Shown here piece after piece: positions 1 to 7,006 of a stretch of 64,000 nt of DNA (position 1 is the first letter of the stretch; each line of letters opens with the position of its first letter). This DNA is from Clostridia bacterium (GTDB lineage Bacteria; Bacillota; Clostridia; Oscillospirales; UBA644): assembly GCA_017427285.1 (NCBI GenBank), contig JAFRTE010000037.1, positions 1-64,000 on the forward strand, in the 5' to 3' direction. A program made the position numbers and the translations under genes. The notes beneath the pieces were generated by a model that was not told where the DNA came from, did not search any database, and worked only from the letters and a program-made list of their open reading frames with translations.

Positions 1-3
1 ATT

Positions 4-32
4 ATTATATCACAAAAATTCCCCTTTGTCAA
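4..32 (-). promoter_or_regulatory. Consensus sigma-A promoter reading off the left edge (proximal)
   Basis: On the minus strand this reads TTGACA-N17-TATAAT, a perfect match at both hexamers, with TGA directly before the -10 box. It points out of the window to the left, 109 bases downstream of an identical promoter. Its gene is not in the window. Confidence 0.75.
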
Positions 33-38
33 TATCTT

Positions 39-60
39 TTTTTGTGAACTTTTTGTGAAC
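39..60. repeat. Two perfect tandem 11-base repeats between tandem promoters
   Basis: The 11-mer TTTTTGTGAAC occurs twice head to tail (39-49 and 50-60), just upstream of the proximal promoter on the minus strand. Its place between two strong promoters makes it a possible protein-binding site, but nothing in the sequence says which protein. Confidence 0.5.
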
Positions 61-112
61 ATAACCACAACCTCTTCCTCACCGGATTCCCGATTTTTCA
101 GAGGGTGCGAAT

Positions 113-141
113 ATTATATCACTTTATTCCTACGTTGTCAA
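113..141 (-). promoter_or_regulatory. Consensus sigma-A promoter reading off the left edge (distal)
   Basis: Minus-strand TTGACA-N17-TATAAT with TGA before the -10, again perfect. With the promoter at 4-32 it forms a tandem pair like those in front of rRNA or tRNA operons. Confidence 0.75.
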
Positions 142-169
142 GGGGTTTTTGAGAATTTTTTTATTTTTT

Positions 170-760
170 TCAATCCGAAATAAGCCAGCCCTTGTTTTTT
201 GCCTCCGTTATCTTGCTTATTGCCGCCTTATGCAGAATTTCAGAGCCGTCTTTTATCTTGGACATTCTCTTTTCCGCCTGAGAAAAATGAACTCCGTGCT
301 GAATCCAACTTCTTCCGTTTCTTTCAAGATTCAAAAGAAGGGGCTGAAGCCGGTCCATTGCAGCCGCAAATTTTGCCTCAGGAGTTTTTCCGCCCTCAAA
401 CTCCGTCCAAAGCGAGTAAATTTCACTTTTAAGCGGTTCTTCCAGCAAGGAAAACAGTTTTTCTGCCGCGGCCTTCTCCCTTTTCTCTTTATCCTCCCCC
501 GCTTTCGGATCGTAGCAGTAAGTATCTCCGGCGTAGATCTCAACAAGGTCATGCGCAAGGCATATTTTAACCGTTCTTCCCTCGTCTATCGGTTCATTTG
601 AATATCTGCTCAGAAGCGGGACCATCATAGCAATGTGCCACGAATGCTCCGCGTCGTTTTCGGCTCTGTCTTCGCCGAGAATGTAAGTTTGTCTGTAAAC
701 TGTTTTCACTTTGTCGAGTTCAACGATAAACGCAAATATCTTTTCAAGATTATCTTCCAT
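170..760 (-). CDS. HD-domain hydrolase, YfbR/HDDC2 (5'-deoxynucleotidase-like)
   Basis: A 196-residue protein with the metal-binding pattern of HD phosphohydrolases: AEHSWH around residues 37-42 (His39), the His70-Asp71 pair in LAHDLVEIYAGD, and a later Asp in AAMDRL near 136. Length and motif order match the YfbR/HDDC2 branch, whose known members dephosphorylate deoxynucleoside monophosphates in the cytoplasm. Substrate here is inferred only. An AGGT ribosome site precedes the ATG, and the gene has its own promoter at 790-818, so it is probably monocistronic. No terminator is obvious before the outgoing promoters at the window edge. Confidence 0.85.
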   Translation of the reverse strand: MEDNLEKIFAFIVELDKVKTVYRQTYILGEDRAENDAEHSWHIAMMVPLLSRYSNEPIDEGRTVKICLAHDLVEIYAGDTYCYDPKAGEDKEKREKAAAEKLFSLLEEPLKSEIYSLWTEFEGGKTPEAKFAAAMDRLQPLLLNLERNGRSWIQHGVHFSQAEKRMSKIKDGSEILHKAAISKITEAKNKGWLISD

Positions 761-789
761 ATTTATACCTCCGTTTCGGATCTGAAGCT

Positions 790-818
790 ATTATACCATA
801 AAGCTGATTTTGAATCAA
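790..818 (-). promoter_or_regulatory. Promoter of the HD-domain gene
   Basis: Minus-strand TTGATT-N17-TATAAT ends 30 bases before the HD gene start, just downstream of the stop of the preceding gene (853). The spacing and -10 are good and the -35 has two mismatches. Confidence 0.6.
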
Positions 819-852
819 GAATATCGAAATACCTCTGCAAAATTTATCAGTC

Positions 853-1590
853 TTAGTTTTTGACCGAATATTTCCACCCCTTTTTATCGCGGCCGACCCT
901 TTCAACAATGCCTGCTTCAAAAAGGATATTAAGTGTAATTCTTGCAAGATCCCGTTTAATTACCGCATTTTTTGCAAAATCGTCGGACGAAAATACGATC
1001 GGGAGTCCTGCCGGAAGCAGTTTTTCATAATCTGCGGGACAGTTAAAGGACTCTTCTGCGATAAGATCGGTCGGAATACAGTCAAAACGCCGGACCCCAG
1101 TCTTTTTCCCGTTTCTGTCCGGTACAAAGTCTTTACGGTCTTCCGCAGCGAGCACGGGAACTGTAAATCTGAAACCGGGATCTGTAATAAACTCGCGCAG
1201 CGAATAAAGCTCCGCCATAGCGGAATAGATATTCTGATGTTTCGGCGACTTTCCCTTTCCGGCAATTTCGCCTGTTTTTGCATTGCGCCAGACGACGACG
1301 CGCTCCCTGATAACGGGAAAAACCACAGTTACGGAAGATACGGCAAGAAAAGCTCGTATTTTTTCTTTCATCCTGAAAAGCTGTTTGGTCTGAATTTCTA
1401 TAATTCCGTCCTGCCCGACTATATCCGCAACGTATTTGCCTACGCCGAGCTCATGTCTTTGAGGATCGGGCTCGTAGTAATTTTTCAGAACTGCATGAAG
1501 GGTGCTTTCGGAGTATGTACCTATACCGTTTAACGGTTTTTCGTTTCCGATAACTGTTTCCGCCGCGATTCTGAATTTTTCGTTTGTCAT
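853..1590 (-). CDS. Conserved hypothetical protein, possible nuclease-like fold
   Basis: A 245-residue soluble protein that I recognise as a conserved clostridial family without a known job. The N-terminal part has GIGTYSESTLH, a YEPD..HE stretch, then VGKYVADI and GIIEIQTKQLF (about residues 50-70). The order E...D-I...E-I-Q resembles a restriction-nuclease-type E/D-ExQ core, but this is only a resemblance. The C-terminal 60 residues (KRDLARITLNILFEAGIVERVGRDKKGWKYSVK) look like a winged helix. A GGGAGA ribosome site lies upstream of the ATG. It is divergent from the permease genes at 1722 and shares their intergenic region. Confidence 0.6.
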   Translation of the reverse strand: MTNEKFRIAAETVIGNEKPLNGIGTYSESTLHAVLKNYYEPDPQRHELGVGKYVADIVGQDGIIEIQTKQLFRMKEKIRAFLAVSSVTVVFPVIRERVVVWRNAKTGEIAGKGKSPKHQNIYSAMAELYSLREFITDPGFRFTVPVLAAEDRKDFVPDRNGKKTGVRRFDCIPTDLIAEESFNCPADYEKLLPAGLPIVFSSDDFAKNAVIKRDLARITLNILFEAGIVERVGRDKKGWKYSVKN

Positions 1591-1627
1591 TTTCGGATTT
1601 TTCTCCCGTTTTTTGTATGATTAATGA

Positions 1628-1656
1628 TTGACAACAATAATTATTTATGATATACT
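1628..1656 (+). promoter_or_regulatory. Promoter of the AI-2E permease pair
   Basis: TTGACA-N17-TATACT with TGA before the -10, about 65 bases upstream of the first permease ATG. Confidence 0.7.
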
Positions 1657-1721
1657 TTATAATGTAAAGTGTTTATCTGAACCGAACGATCGTCAGACGG
1701 AATAACAAGAAGGTTTTATGT

Positions 1722-2984
1722 ATGGACAAAAAGCTTTTTAAAAATATTCTTTTTATCATAGCATACAGCGTATTGCTCGTTGCGGTCATAATCAATATTG
1801 AATGGATAATCGGCGCTGCGGGCTGGTTTCTCGGCTTGCTTTCTCCGATATTCATCGGTTTTTCCGTTGCGTTTGTGCTCAACAGACCTTATATGTTCTT
1901 TTTCAGACTTTACACAACGCCTTTAAAAAAGAAATCAGGCAAAAAGAACAAGAAACCTGAGAAGGAGCGTTCCGATAAATCGAAAAGAAGGATATTGAAT
2001 CTCAAAAAAGCTCTCGCCCTGCTTACCGTGTATATCCTGTTTCTCGCCGTAATCGCACTGCTTTTATGGCTTGTTATCCCTGAATTTTCGGGCAGCGTAA
2101 CGCAAATCGCGTCCAATTTTGACGAATACGGCAAAAATCTTAATAAGATTCTGACCGATGTGGAAGAATGGCTTCCGTTTGACTTTTCACTTTCCACGCC
2201 CACGACCGAAGAGACGGAAACGGAAAATCTGCTGGCCGTTGAGAGCGTGCCTCTTTCCGATTTTCTGTCGCAAAAAACTTCCGAGTTTTTCGAATCGCTT
2301 CCGGAAACCATTTCGGGTCTGATACCGAATCTGTTTGACTTTACAAAATCGGTCGCATCGTCCATAATCAATGGATTACTCGGGTTTGTAATGTCTGTTT
2401 ATATGCTCGCAAGCAAGGAATCTCTGATAACGCAGCTGAAAAAGATTTTCAACGCTTTTGTGCCGAAGAAATTTGCGGACAGGACATACGAAGTGCTCGG
2501 CATAAGCAACGAGATGTTCAGCAACTTTTTATTGGGACGTCTGCTTGAAGCGTCTATTGTCGGATTACTCTGTTTTATCGGAATGACGATTTTCGGATTC
2601 CAGTATACTCTCCTTATTTCCGTCGTTGTAGGAGTAACGAATATCATCCCTTTTTTCGGTCCGTTTATAGGCGCGATCCCTTCTATATTCCTTTTGCTTG
2701 TTGTCGACCCAATGCAGGCAGTATGGTTTACGGTTTTCATCATAGTATTGCAGCAGATCGACGGAAATCTCATCGGCCCGAAAATCGTCGGCGACTCAAT
2801 GGGCATGCCGGCGTGGTGGGTAATGGTTGCGATCCTTATAGGCGGCGGACTGATGGGCATTCCGGGAATGCTCATAGGCGTGCCTATGTTTGCGGTTATA
2901 TACAAGCTTTTAAGCAAGACGGTGGCAATACGTCTGCAGAAGAAAAATCTCGCCTTGAAGGAGGCGGAAAAACAGGATGGATAA
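1722..2984 (+). CDS. AI-2E family (PerM/YtvI-type) membrane permease 1
   Basis: A 420-residue polytopic membrane protein with the pattern of the AI-2E transporter family: two N-terminal membrane segments, a third near residues 105-125, a soluble middle part, and a C-terminal bundle with the signature VTNIIPFFGPFIGAIPS. Members have been linked to AI-2 export, sodium/proton antiport or sporulation; which applies here cannot be told. A lysine-rich cytoplasmic loop (about residues 66-90) follows the second segment. AGAAGG lies upstream of the ATG. Its stop overlaps the start of a paralogue at 2977, so the two are translationally coupled and may act together. Confidence 0.85.
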   Translation: MDKKLFKNILFIIAYSVLLVAVIINIEWIIGAAGWFLGLLSPIFIGFSVAFVLNRPYMFFFRLYTTPLKKKSGKKNKKPEKERSDKSKRRILNLKKALALLTVYILFLAVIALLLWLVIPEFSGSVTQIASNFDEYGKNLNKILTDVEEWLPFDFSLSTPTTEETETENLLAVESVPLSDFLSQKTSEFFESLPETISGLIPNLFDFTKSVASSIINGLLGFVMSVYMLASKESLITQLKKIFNAFVPKKFADRTYEVLGISNEMFSNFLLGRLLEASIVGLLCFIGMTIFGFQYTLLISVVVGVTNIIPFFGPFIGAIPSIFLLLVVDPMQAVWFTVFIIVLQQIDGNLIGPKIVGDSMGMPAWWVMVAILIGGGLMGIPGMLIGVPMFAVIYKLLSKTVAIRLQKKNLALKEAEKQDG

Positions 2985-4125
2985 AAAACTTGTCAAAAGT
3001 ATTCTTCTTGCAATCACTTTTGCGGTATTTCTCGTTGCGGTAATAATAAATATAGATAAGATCTCGGGCGTCGCCTCGTTTATATGGAGGATCCTGAACC
3101 CGATAATTATCGGATTTTGTATTGCGTTTCTGCTTAACGGACCTTTCAGCTTGTTTACGGACGTCTTCGGAAAGCTGGACGGTAAACTGTTTAAAAAAGC
3201 GAAAAAACCGCACGCAAAAGCCGTTAAAGTATTTTCGATAATAACCGTTTATATTCTGTTTCTTGCGGTGGTAGCGCTTCTTTTCGGACTGATCGTTCCT
3301 CAGGTTATTTCAAGCATTGTAAATCTTTACAACAACAGAAGCACATACATTGATAATTTTACCTCAATAACCGAATGGGTCGAAAAAACGCTCAGGTTGA
3401 ATATTTCCATTGCAAGCCAGCTGAAAAAGTCTGTTATTGAAATGATAGAAAAGCTGCCCGAAAGCTTTATGAGCTCTATTCCCGAAATATTTGCGGCTGC
3501 CGGAGACGTTGCATCAACGATAATAAATTCGCTGATGGGGTTTGCAATGTCGGTTTACATGCTCGCAAGCAAGGAAATGCTGCTTGGTCAGTGCAGAAGA
3601 GTACTTTATGCGTTTGTTCCCGAAAAAGCGGCGGCCAAGATAACCGATATCATGCACATTTCTTCGGATGTGTTCGGAGATTATCTCGGTCAGCGTCTTC
3701 TCGACGCGCTTATAGTGGGAGCTCTCTGCTTTATATGTATGACAGTTATCGGGCTGCCGTATGCGGCTTTGATATCAACGGTCGTTGCGCTAACGAATGT
3801 TATCCCGTTTTTTGGGCCGTTTATCGGAGCGATCCCGTCTGCGTTTATTCTTCTTATAGGCAAACCCGTAAACGCCCTTTGGTTTATTATAATGATAATC
3901 GTGCTGCAGCAGCTCAACGAACATCTTATCTCACCGAGACTGACTGTACGTCCCATGGGGATCCCCGCATGGCTCACGTTTGTTGCTCTGTTTATCGGCA
4001 GCGGACTCAGGGGCTTTTTCGGAATGCTTGTTGCCGTCCCGACTTTCGGCGTAATCTATAAGATCATAGTTGAGATGACGGAGAAAAAGAGAAGCGATGA
4101 GTCTGCAAGGTCAACGCAGGAATAA
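2977..4125 (+). CDS. AI-2E family (PerM/YtvI-type) membrane permease 2
   Basis: A 382-residue paralogue of the preceding gene. Both begin MDKKL, share SxINSLMGFAMSVYMLASKE-type sequence in the middle and carry the [LV]TNVIPFFGPFIGAIPS signature. It overlaps the upstream gene by 8 bases and has AAGGAGG inside that gene's end as ribosome site. The adjacent duplicates, still clearly alike but divergent in the soluble domain, suggest an old tandem duplication or a heteromeric transporter. Substrate unknown. Confidence 0.85.
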   Translation: MDKKLVKSILLAITFAVFLVAVIINIDKISGVASFIWRILNPIIIGFCIAFLLNGPFSLFTDVFGKLDGKLFKKAKKPHAKAVKVFSIITVYILFLAVVALLFGLIVPQVISSIVNLYNNRSTYIDNFTSITEWVEKTLRLNISIASQLKKSVIEMIEKLPESFMSSIPEIFAAAGDVASTIINSLMGFAMSVYMLASKEMLLGQCRRVLYAFVPEKAAAKITDIMHISSDVFGDYLGQRLLDALIVGALCFICMTVIGLPYAALISTVVALTNVIPFFGPFIGAIPSAFILLIGKPVNALWFIIMIIVLQQLNEHLISPRLTVRPMGIPAWLTFVALFIGSGLRGFFGMLVAVPTFGVIYKIIVEMTEKKRSDESARSTQE

Positions 4126-4157
4126 TAAAAATGTTTTTTTGAAATAAATATCGGATC

Positions 4158-4183
4158 GTGTGGGAGCTTTCATGCTCCCGCAT
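4158..4183 (+). terminator. Hairpin after the permease pair
   Basis: A GC-rich stem of about 7-8 pairs (GGGAGC...GCTCCC) between the permeases and the oppositely oriented UroD-like gene. It lacks a clean T run, so its role as terminator is uncertain. Confidence 0.4.
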
Positions 4184-4267
4184 AATTGTTCGGTTGGGAA
4201 TATCCTTTTAAAAATCAGTAAGCGGAAAAAATGACATTTTTATCTTAAAAGTCCGATAAACGGTATA

Positions 4268-5383
4268 TCAGAATGCCATCCGTGCCCAGCCCTCGCCGCT
4301 TATCGGAGGAAGACCGAGCATTTCTCTGCCGAGATCGACGTAATAACGGTATGTTTCTATCTTTACGCCGTTCGGTATTCTGTGATCAAGGCCGAATATG
4401 GTGCCTCCGCCCATCAGATTGCGAGACAGGCGGTATTCAAGCTCCTTTTTAACCGCTTCGGGGCCTTTAACGAGCGCATGCTTGTCTATTCCACCCTTAA
4501 AGCATATCTTTTTACCGTATTTTTCCCTCAGTTTCACAATATCATTTCCGCCCACCGGCTCCATGGGGTGGATACAGTTAAGGCCGCAGTCTATAAGGTC
4601 TCCGAGAATGGGAGAGATATCTCCGTCGCTGTCCTGAGAAAAAAGCTTTGCGCCGTATGCTTTTGCCGCCTCCCAAACACGGGTATAATACGGACGGAAA
4701 AATTCCTGTATCTGCGCGGGCCCGAAAAGCGGACCAGATTTACCCGCCATATCCTCATGTACGGAAAGCATATCTATCGGGACAATATCCCCTACCCGTT
4801 CTATAACACTTACGGCGCAGTCCGCAAAAGTATCAAGCATGTCGTGAATCATTTCAGGTTCGTCGTAGCATGCGATACAGAGTTCCGCTTCGCCCATAAG
4901 CTGCCTCGGTTCGTCAAAACCGCCGGGGAAGCCGATCAAGGTAAGATATCCGTTTTCTCTGAGGTTTTTCTGTCTTAGAAGCTCCTCACGGTCTACTCTT
5001 TTTTCGCTGAAAGCATACCAGTGTTTTATCCTTTCCCAGTCGTCGGGAGTTTTTACGGGATGGTCAAGCGGCAAAGCTATGGTTGCGCTGTCCTTTATAA
5101 GTTCGGTATGTCTTCCCATACCGTCTATTGCAAAAGTTTTTTCTTCGTTATCTTCCAGAAGTATCGGCTTTATGCCCGTTATCGGTCCGCTTCCGCCCGC
5201 AAGCCACGCAACGGGGATGTAGTCCCAGTCAAATGCGCGCATACCGATTTCCGTCTCTGAAACACCTGCTGTTCTCCACTCCTTTTCAAGGGCATGCAGA
5301 GGTCCGAAGAGTTCGCAAAACATTTCCCTTCCCGTATCTTCAAAAAGACTGTGCGCAATATAACGTTCTCTGTCCCATCTCAT
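4268..5383 (-). CDS. Uroporphyrinogen decarboxylase-like (MtaA/CmuA-type) protein 1
   Basis: A 371-residue TIM-barrel protein of the URO-D superfamily. The C-terminal half has the family's typical run: a conserved SxDxDGDISPIL around residue 255, NCIHPMEPVGGNDI and ICFKGGIDKHAL, ending in a GGTIFGLDHRIPNGV stretch. No haem biosynthesis genes are nearby, and gut Clostridia carry many such paralogues, so a corrinoid methyltransferase or other C1-transfer role is more likely than haem synthesis. Its substrate is unknown. It is transcribed alone from the promoter at 5427-5455. The GGAGG upstream is 13 bases from the ATG, a long spacing. Confidence 0.8.
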   Translation of the reverse strand: MRWDRERYIAHSLFEDTGREMFCELFGPLHALEKEWRTAGVSETEIGMRAFDWDYIPVAWLAGGSGPITGIKPILLEDNEEKTFAIDGMGRHTELIKDSATIALPLDHPVKTPDDWERIKHWYAFSEKRVDREELLRQKNLRENGYLTLIGFPGGFDEPRQLMGEAELCIACYDEPEMIHDMLDTFADCAVSVIERVGDIVPIDMLSVHEDMAGKSGPLFGPAQIQEFFRPYYTRVWEAAKAYGAKLFSQDSDGDISPILGDLIDCGLNCIHPMEPVGGNDIVKLREKYGKKICFKGGIDKHALVKGPEAVKKELEYRLSRNLMGGGTIFGLDHRIPNGVKIETYRYYVDLGREMLGLPPISGEGWARMAF

Positions 5384-5426
5384 ATACCGATACTGCCTCC
5401 CTCAAAAAGTTTTTTAATTTTGATTA

Positions 5427-5455
5427 ATATTATCATATTTAGGATAAAAAATCAA
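5427..5455 (-). promoter_or_regulatory. Promoter of UroD-like gene 1
   Basis: Minus-strand TTGATT-N17-TAATAT with TGA before the -10, 44 bases upstream of the start. Confidence 0.55.
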
Positions 5456-5485
5456 GCATTTTGATGATATTTATGTCTAAAAGGG

Positions 5486-5514
5486 TTGAAAAAGCGGGGG
5501 GAAAATGATATAAT
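5486..5514 (+). promoter_or_regulatory. Promoter of the DUF2975-like membrane protein
   Basis: TTGAAA-N17-TATAAT with TGA before the -10, about 40 bases upstream of the ATG at 5554. Confidence 0.7.
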
Positions 5515-5553
5515 TACCGGAAGAAAAAAACAATTGAACAAGGGAGATTTCAA

Positions 5554-6099
5554 ATGAAATCGTTAAAAGCAATTCAGGTACTTGCCAAAATCGGCAAGGT
5601 TTTAAGCAAAATCATTTTTATTTTATGTATCGTGGGATTCTGTTTCTGCGCAGTCGGAACAGTCTGTCTTGCAGTCGGAGTGGAATCGGTAAAAATCGGG
5701 GATATAACGGTAAGATCCGTTATAGAGGAAAATTCGGGGATTCCCGTACAAATGATGTATTTATACATGGCTGTAGGCATGGTTTTTTGTGCAGCTAAAG
5801 CAGTTATTTCCAAATTTGCGGAGATCTACTTTAAAAATGAGATCGCTGACGGAACGCCGTTTACGCTTAGAGGCTCAAAAGAGCTTCTCCGTCTCGGTAT
5901 AATCGACATAGCAGTTTCTTACGGAGCCGCAATACTCTGCGGAATAGGCGTTGCGATCGCAGGTCAGTTTATTGCAGGTACGGAAGAAATGCAGTTTGAC
6001 GGATTTTCATCGATCGGTATCGGAATAGCAATGATAATTGTTTCCGTAATCTGCAGATACGGCGCAGAAATAAGAGAAGGAAAAACAGACAACCTGTAA
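5554..6099 (+). CDS. Small membrane protein, DUF2975-like
   Basis: A 181-residue protein with four predicted membrane segments (about residues 17-40, 67-88, 107-135, 150-168). Between the second and third lies the stretch FKNEIADGTPFTLRGSKELLRLG, which resembles the DUF2975 family, whose members often accompany an XRE regulator. None is seen here. GGGAG gives a good ribosome site. It stands alone between its promoter and a strong terminator. Function unknown. Confidence 0.6.
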   Translation: MKSLKAIQVLAKIGKVLSKIIFILCIVGFCFCAVGTVCLAVGVESVKIGDITVRSVIEENSGIPVQMMYLYMAVGMVFCAAKAVISKFAEIYFKNEIADGTPFTLRGSKELLRLGIIDIAVSYGAAILCGIGVAIAGQFIAGTEEMQFDGFSSIGIGIAMIIVSVICRYGAEIREGKTDNL

Positions 6100-6115
6100 T
6101 TCGTTTTTACCGCTG

Positions 6116-6145
6116 AAAGCTCCCGTGATTTCGGGAGCTTTGTTT
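6116..6145 (+). terminator. Terminator after the DUF2975-like gene
   Basis: A perfect 10-pair stem AAAGCTCCCG/CGGGAGCTTT followed by a T-rich stretch. Confidence 0.8.
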
Positions 6146-6199
6146 ATATATTTGTATGACTTTCCGATAAAAGGAATTTTTATTTTTGAAAAAAATCAT

Positions 6200-6251
6200 A
6201 ATATAAAAAGCGCGTCGGTCAATCCCGGATTTCGGGAATGCAGACGCGCTT
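6200..6251 (-). terminator. Terminator after the phosphorylase gene
   Basis: A 9-pair outer stem (AAGCGCGTC/GACGCGCTT) encloses a second small hairpin. On the minus strand it is followed by TTTTTATATT, as expected for the end of the transglutaminase-deoD unit. Confidence 0.7.
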
Positions 6252-6283
6252 ATCTGTTTCAGTATAATGTTTTATGGAAAGAA

Positions 6284-7006
6284 TCATTCCGTCAGCTCAA
6301 GGGCAAGGATAACCATATCGTCAAAAGAAGTCTGGCGTTCTTCTGATGAAAGTTCCTCCCCCGTTTCAAGGTTATCAGAGACCGTGAGTATCGAAAGCGC
6401 CTTTTTGCCAAGGCGCGCTGCTACGGAATAAAGAGCCGCAGTTTCCATTTCCACGCCCATAATGCCCATTTTTGCCCATTTTTTATACGAATCGGGATCG
6501 TCGTTGTAAAAACGGTCGCTTGTTAAAACGGAACCGACCGTATAATTCATTTTTTCCTTTTCCGCTGTTTCCGCCGCCTTTTTAAGAAGCGACCAGTCTG
6601 CAGTCGGAGCGAACGTTCCCGGAAGAGAAAACTGGGAGATAAAATTAGAATCGGTAGAGGCAGAGATGGCGATTACGAGCTGTCTGACAGAAAGCGACGG
6701 TCTGTATGCGCCCATGGAGCCGATACGGATTATGCTTTCAACGCCGAAAAAGGAGAAAAGCTCGTGGCTGTAAATGCCGATCGACGGCGCACCCATACCG
6801 CTTGCCATAATCGAAACGGGTCTGCCCTTATACGTTCCCGTATATCCCCGGACTCCGCGGACGTTGTTTACAAGTATCGGATCGTCAAGATATTTTTTTG
6901 CCATATACTCGCTTCTCAGTGGATCTCCCGGCATCAGAACGGTTTTAGCGTACGGGACGGGCGGTGCGGTAATATGGGGAGTGCTGACAGGAATATTACT
7001 GCTCAC
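6284..7006 (-). CDS. deoD: Purine-nucleoside phosphorylase (DeoD type)
   Basis: A 240-residue protein of the trimer/hexamer PNP-UDP family. It cleaves purine (deoxy)nucleosides with phosphate to base and (deoxy)ribose 1-phosphate. Visible marks are MPGDPLRSEYMAKKYL near the N-terminus (phosphate site), the IRIGSMGAYR stretch, GVEMETAALYS (ribose site Glu-Met-Glu) and LTVSDNLETGE. The length is normal for DeoD. The start overlaps the 3' end of the upstream transglutaminase-like gene by 11 bases, so the two are coupled although their functions look unrelated. Confidence 0.93.
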   Translation of the reverse strand: MSSNIPVSTPHITAPPVPYAKTVLMPGDPLRSEYMAKKYLDDPILVNNVRGVRGYTGTYKGRPVSIMASGMGAPSIGIYSHELFSFFGVESIIRIGSMGAYRPSLSVRQLVIAISASTDSNFISQFSLPGTFAPTADWSLLKKAAETAEKEKMNYTVGSVLTSDRFYNDDPDSYKKWAKMGIMGVEMETAALYSVAARLGKKALSILTVSDNLETGEELSSEERQTSFDDMVILALELTE

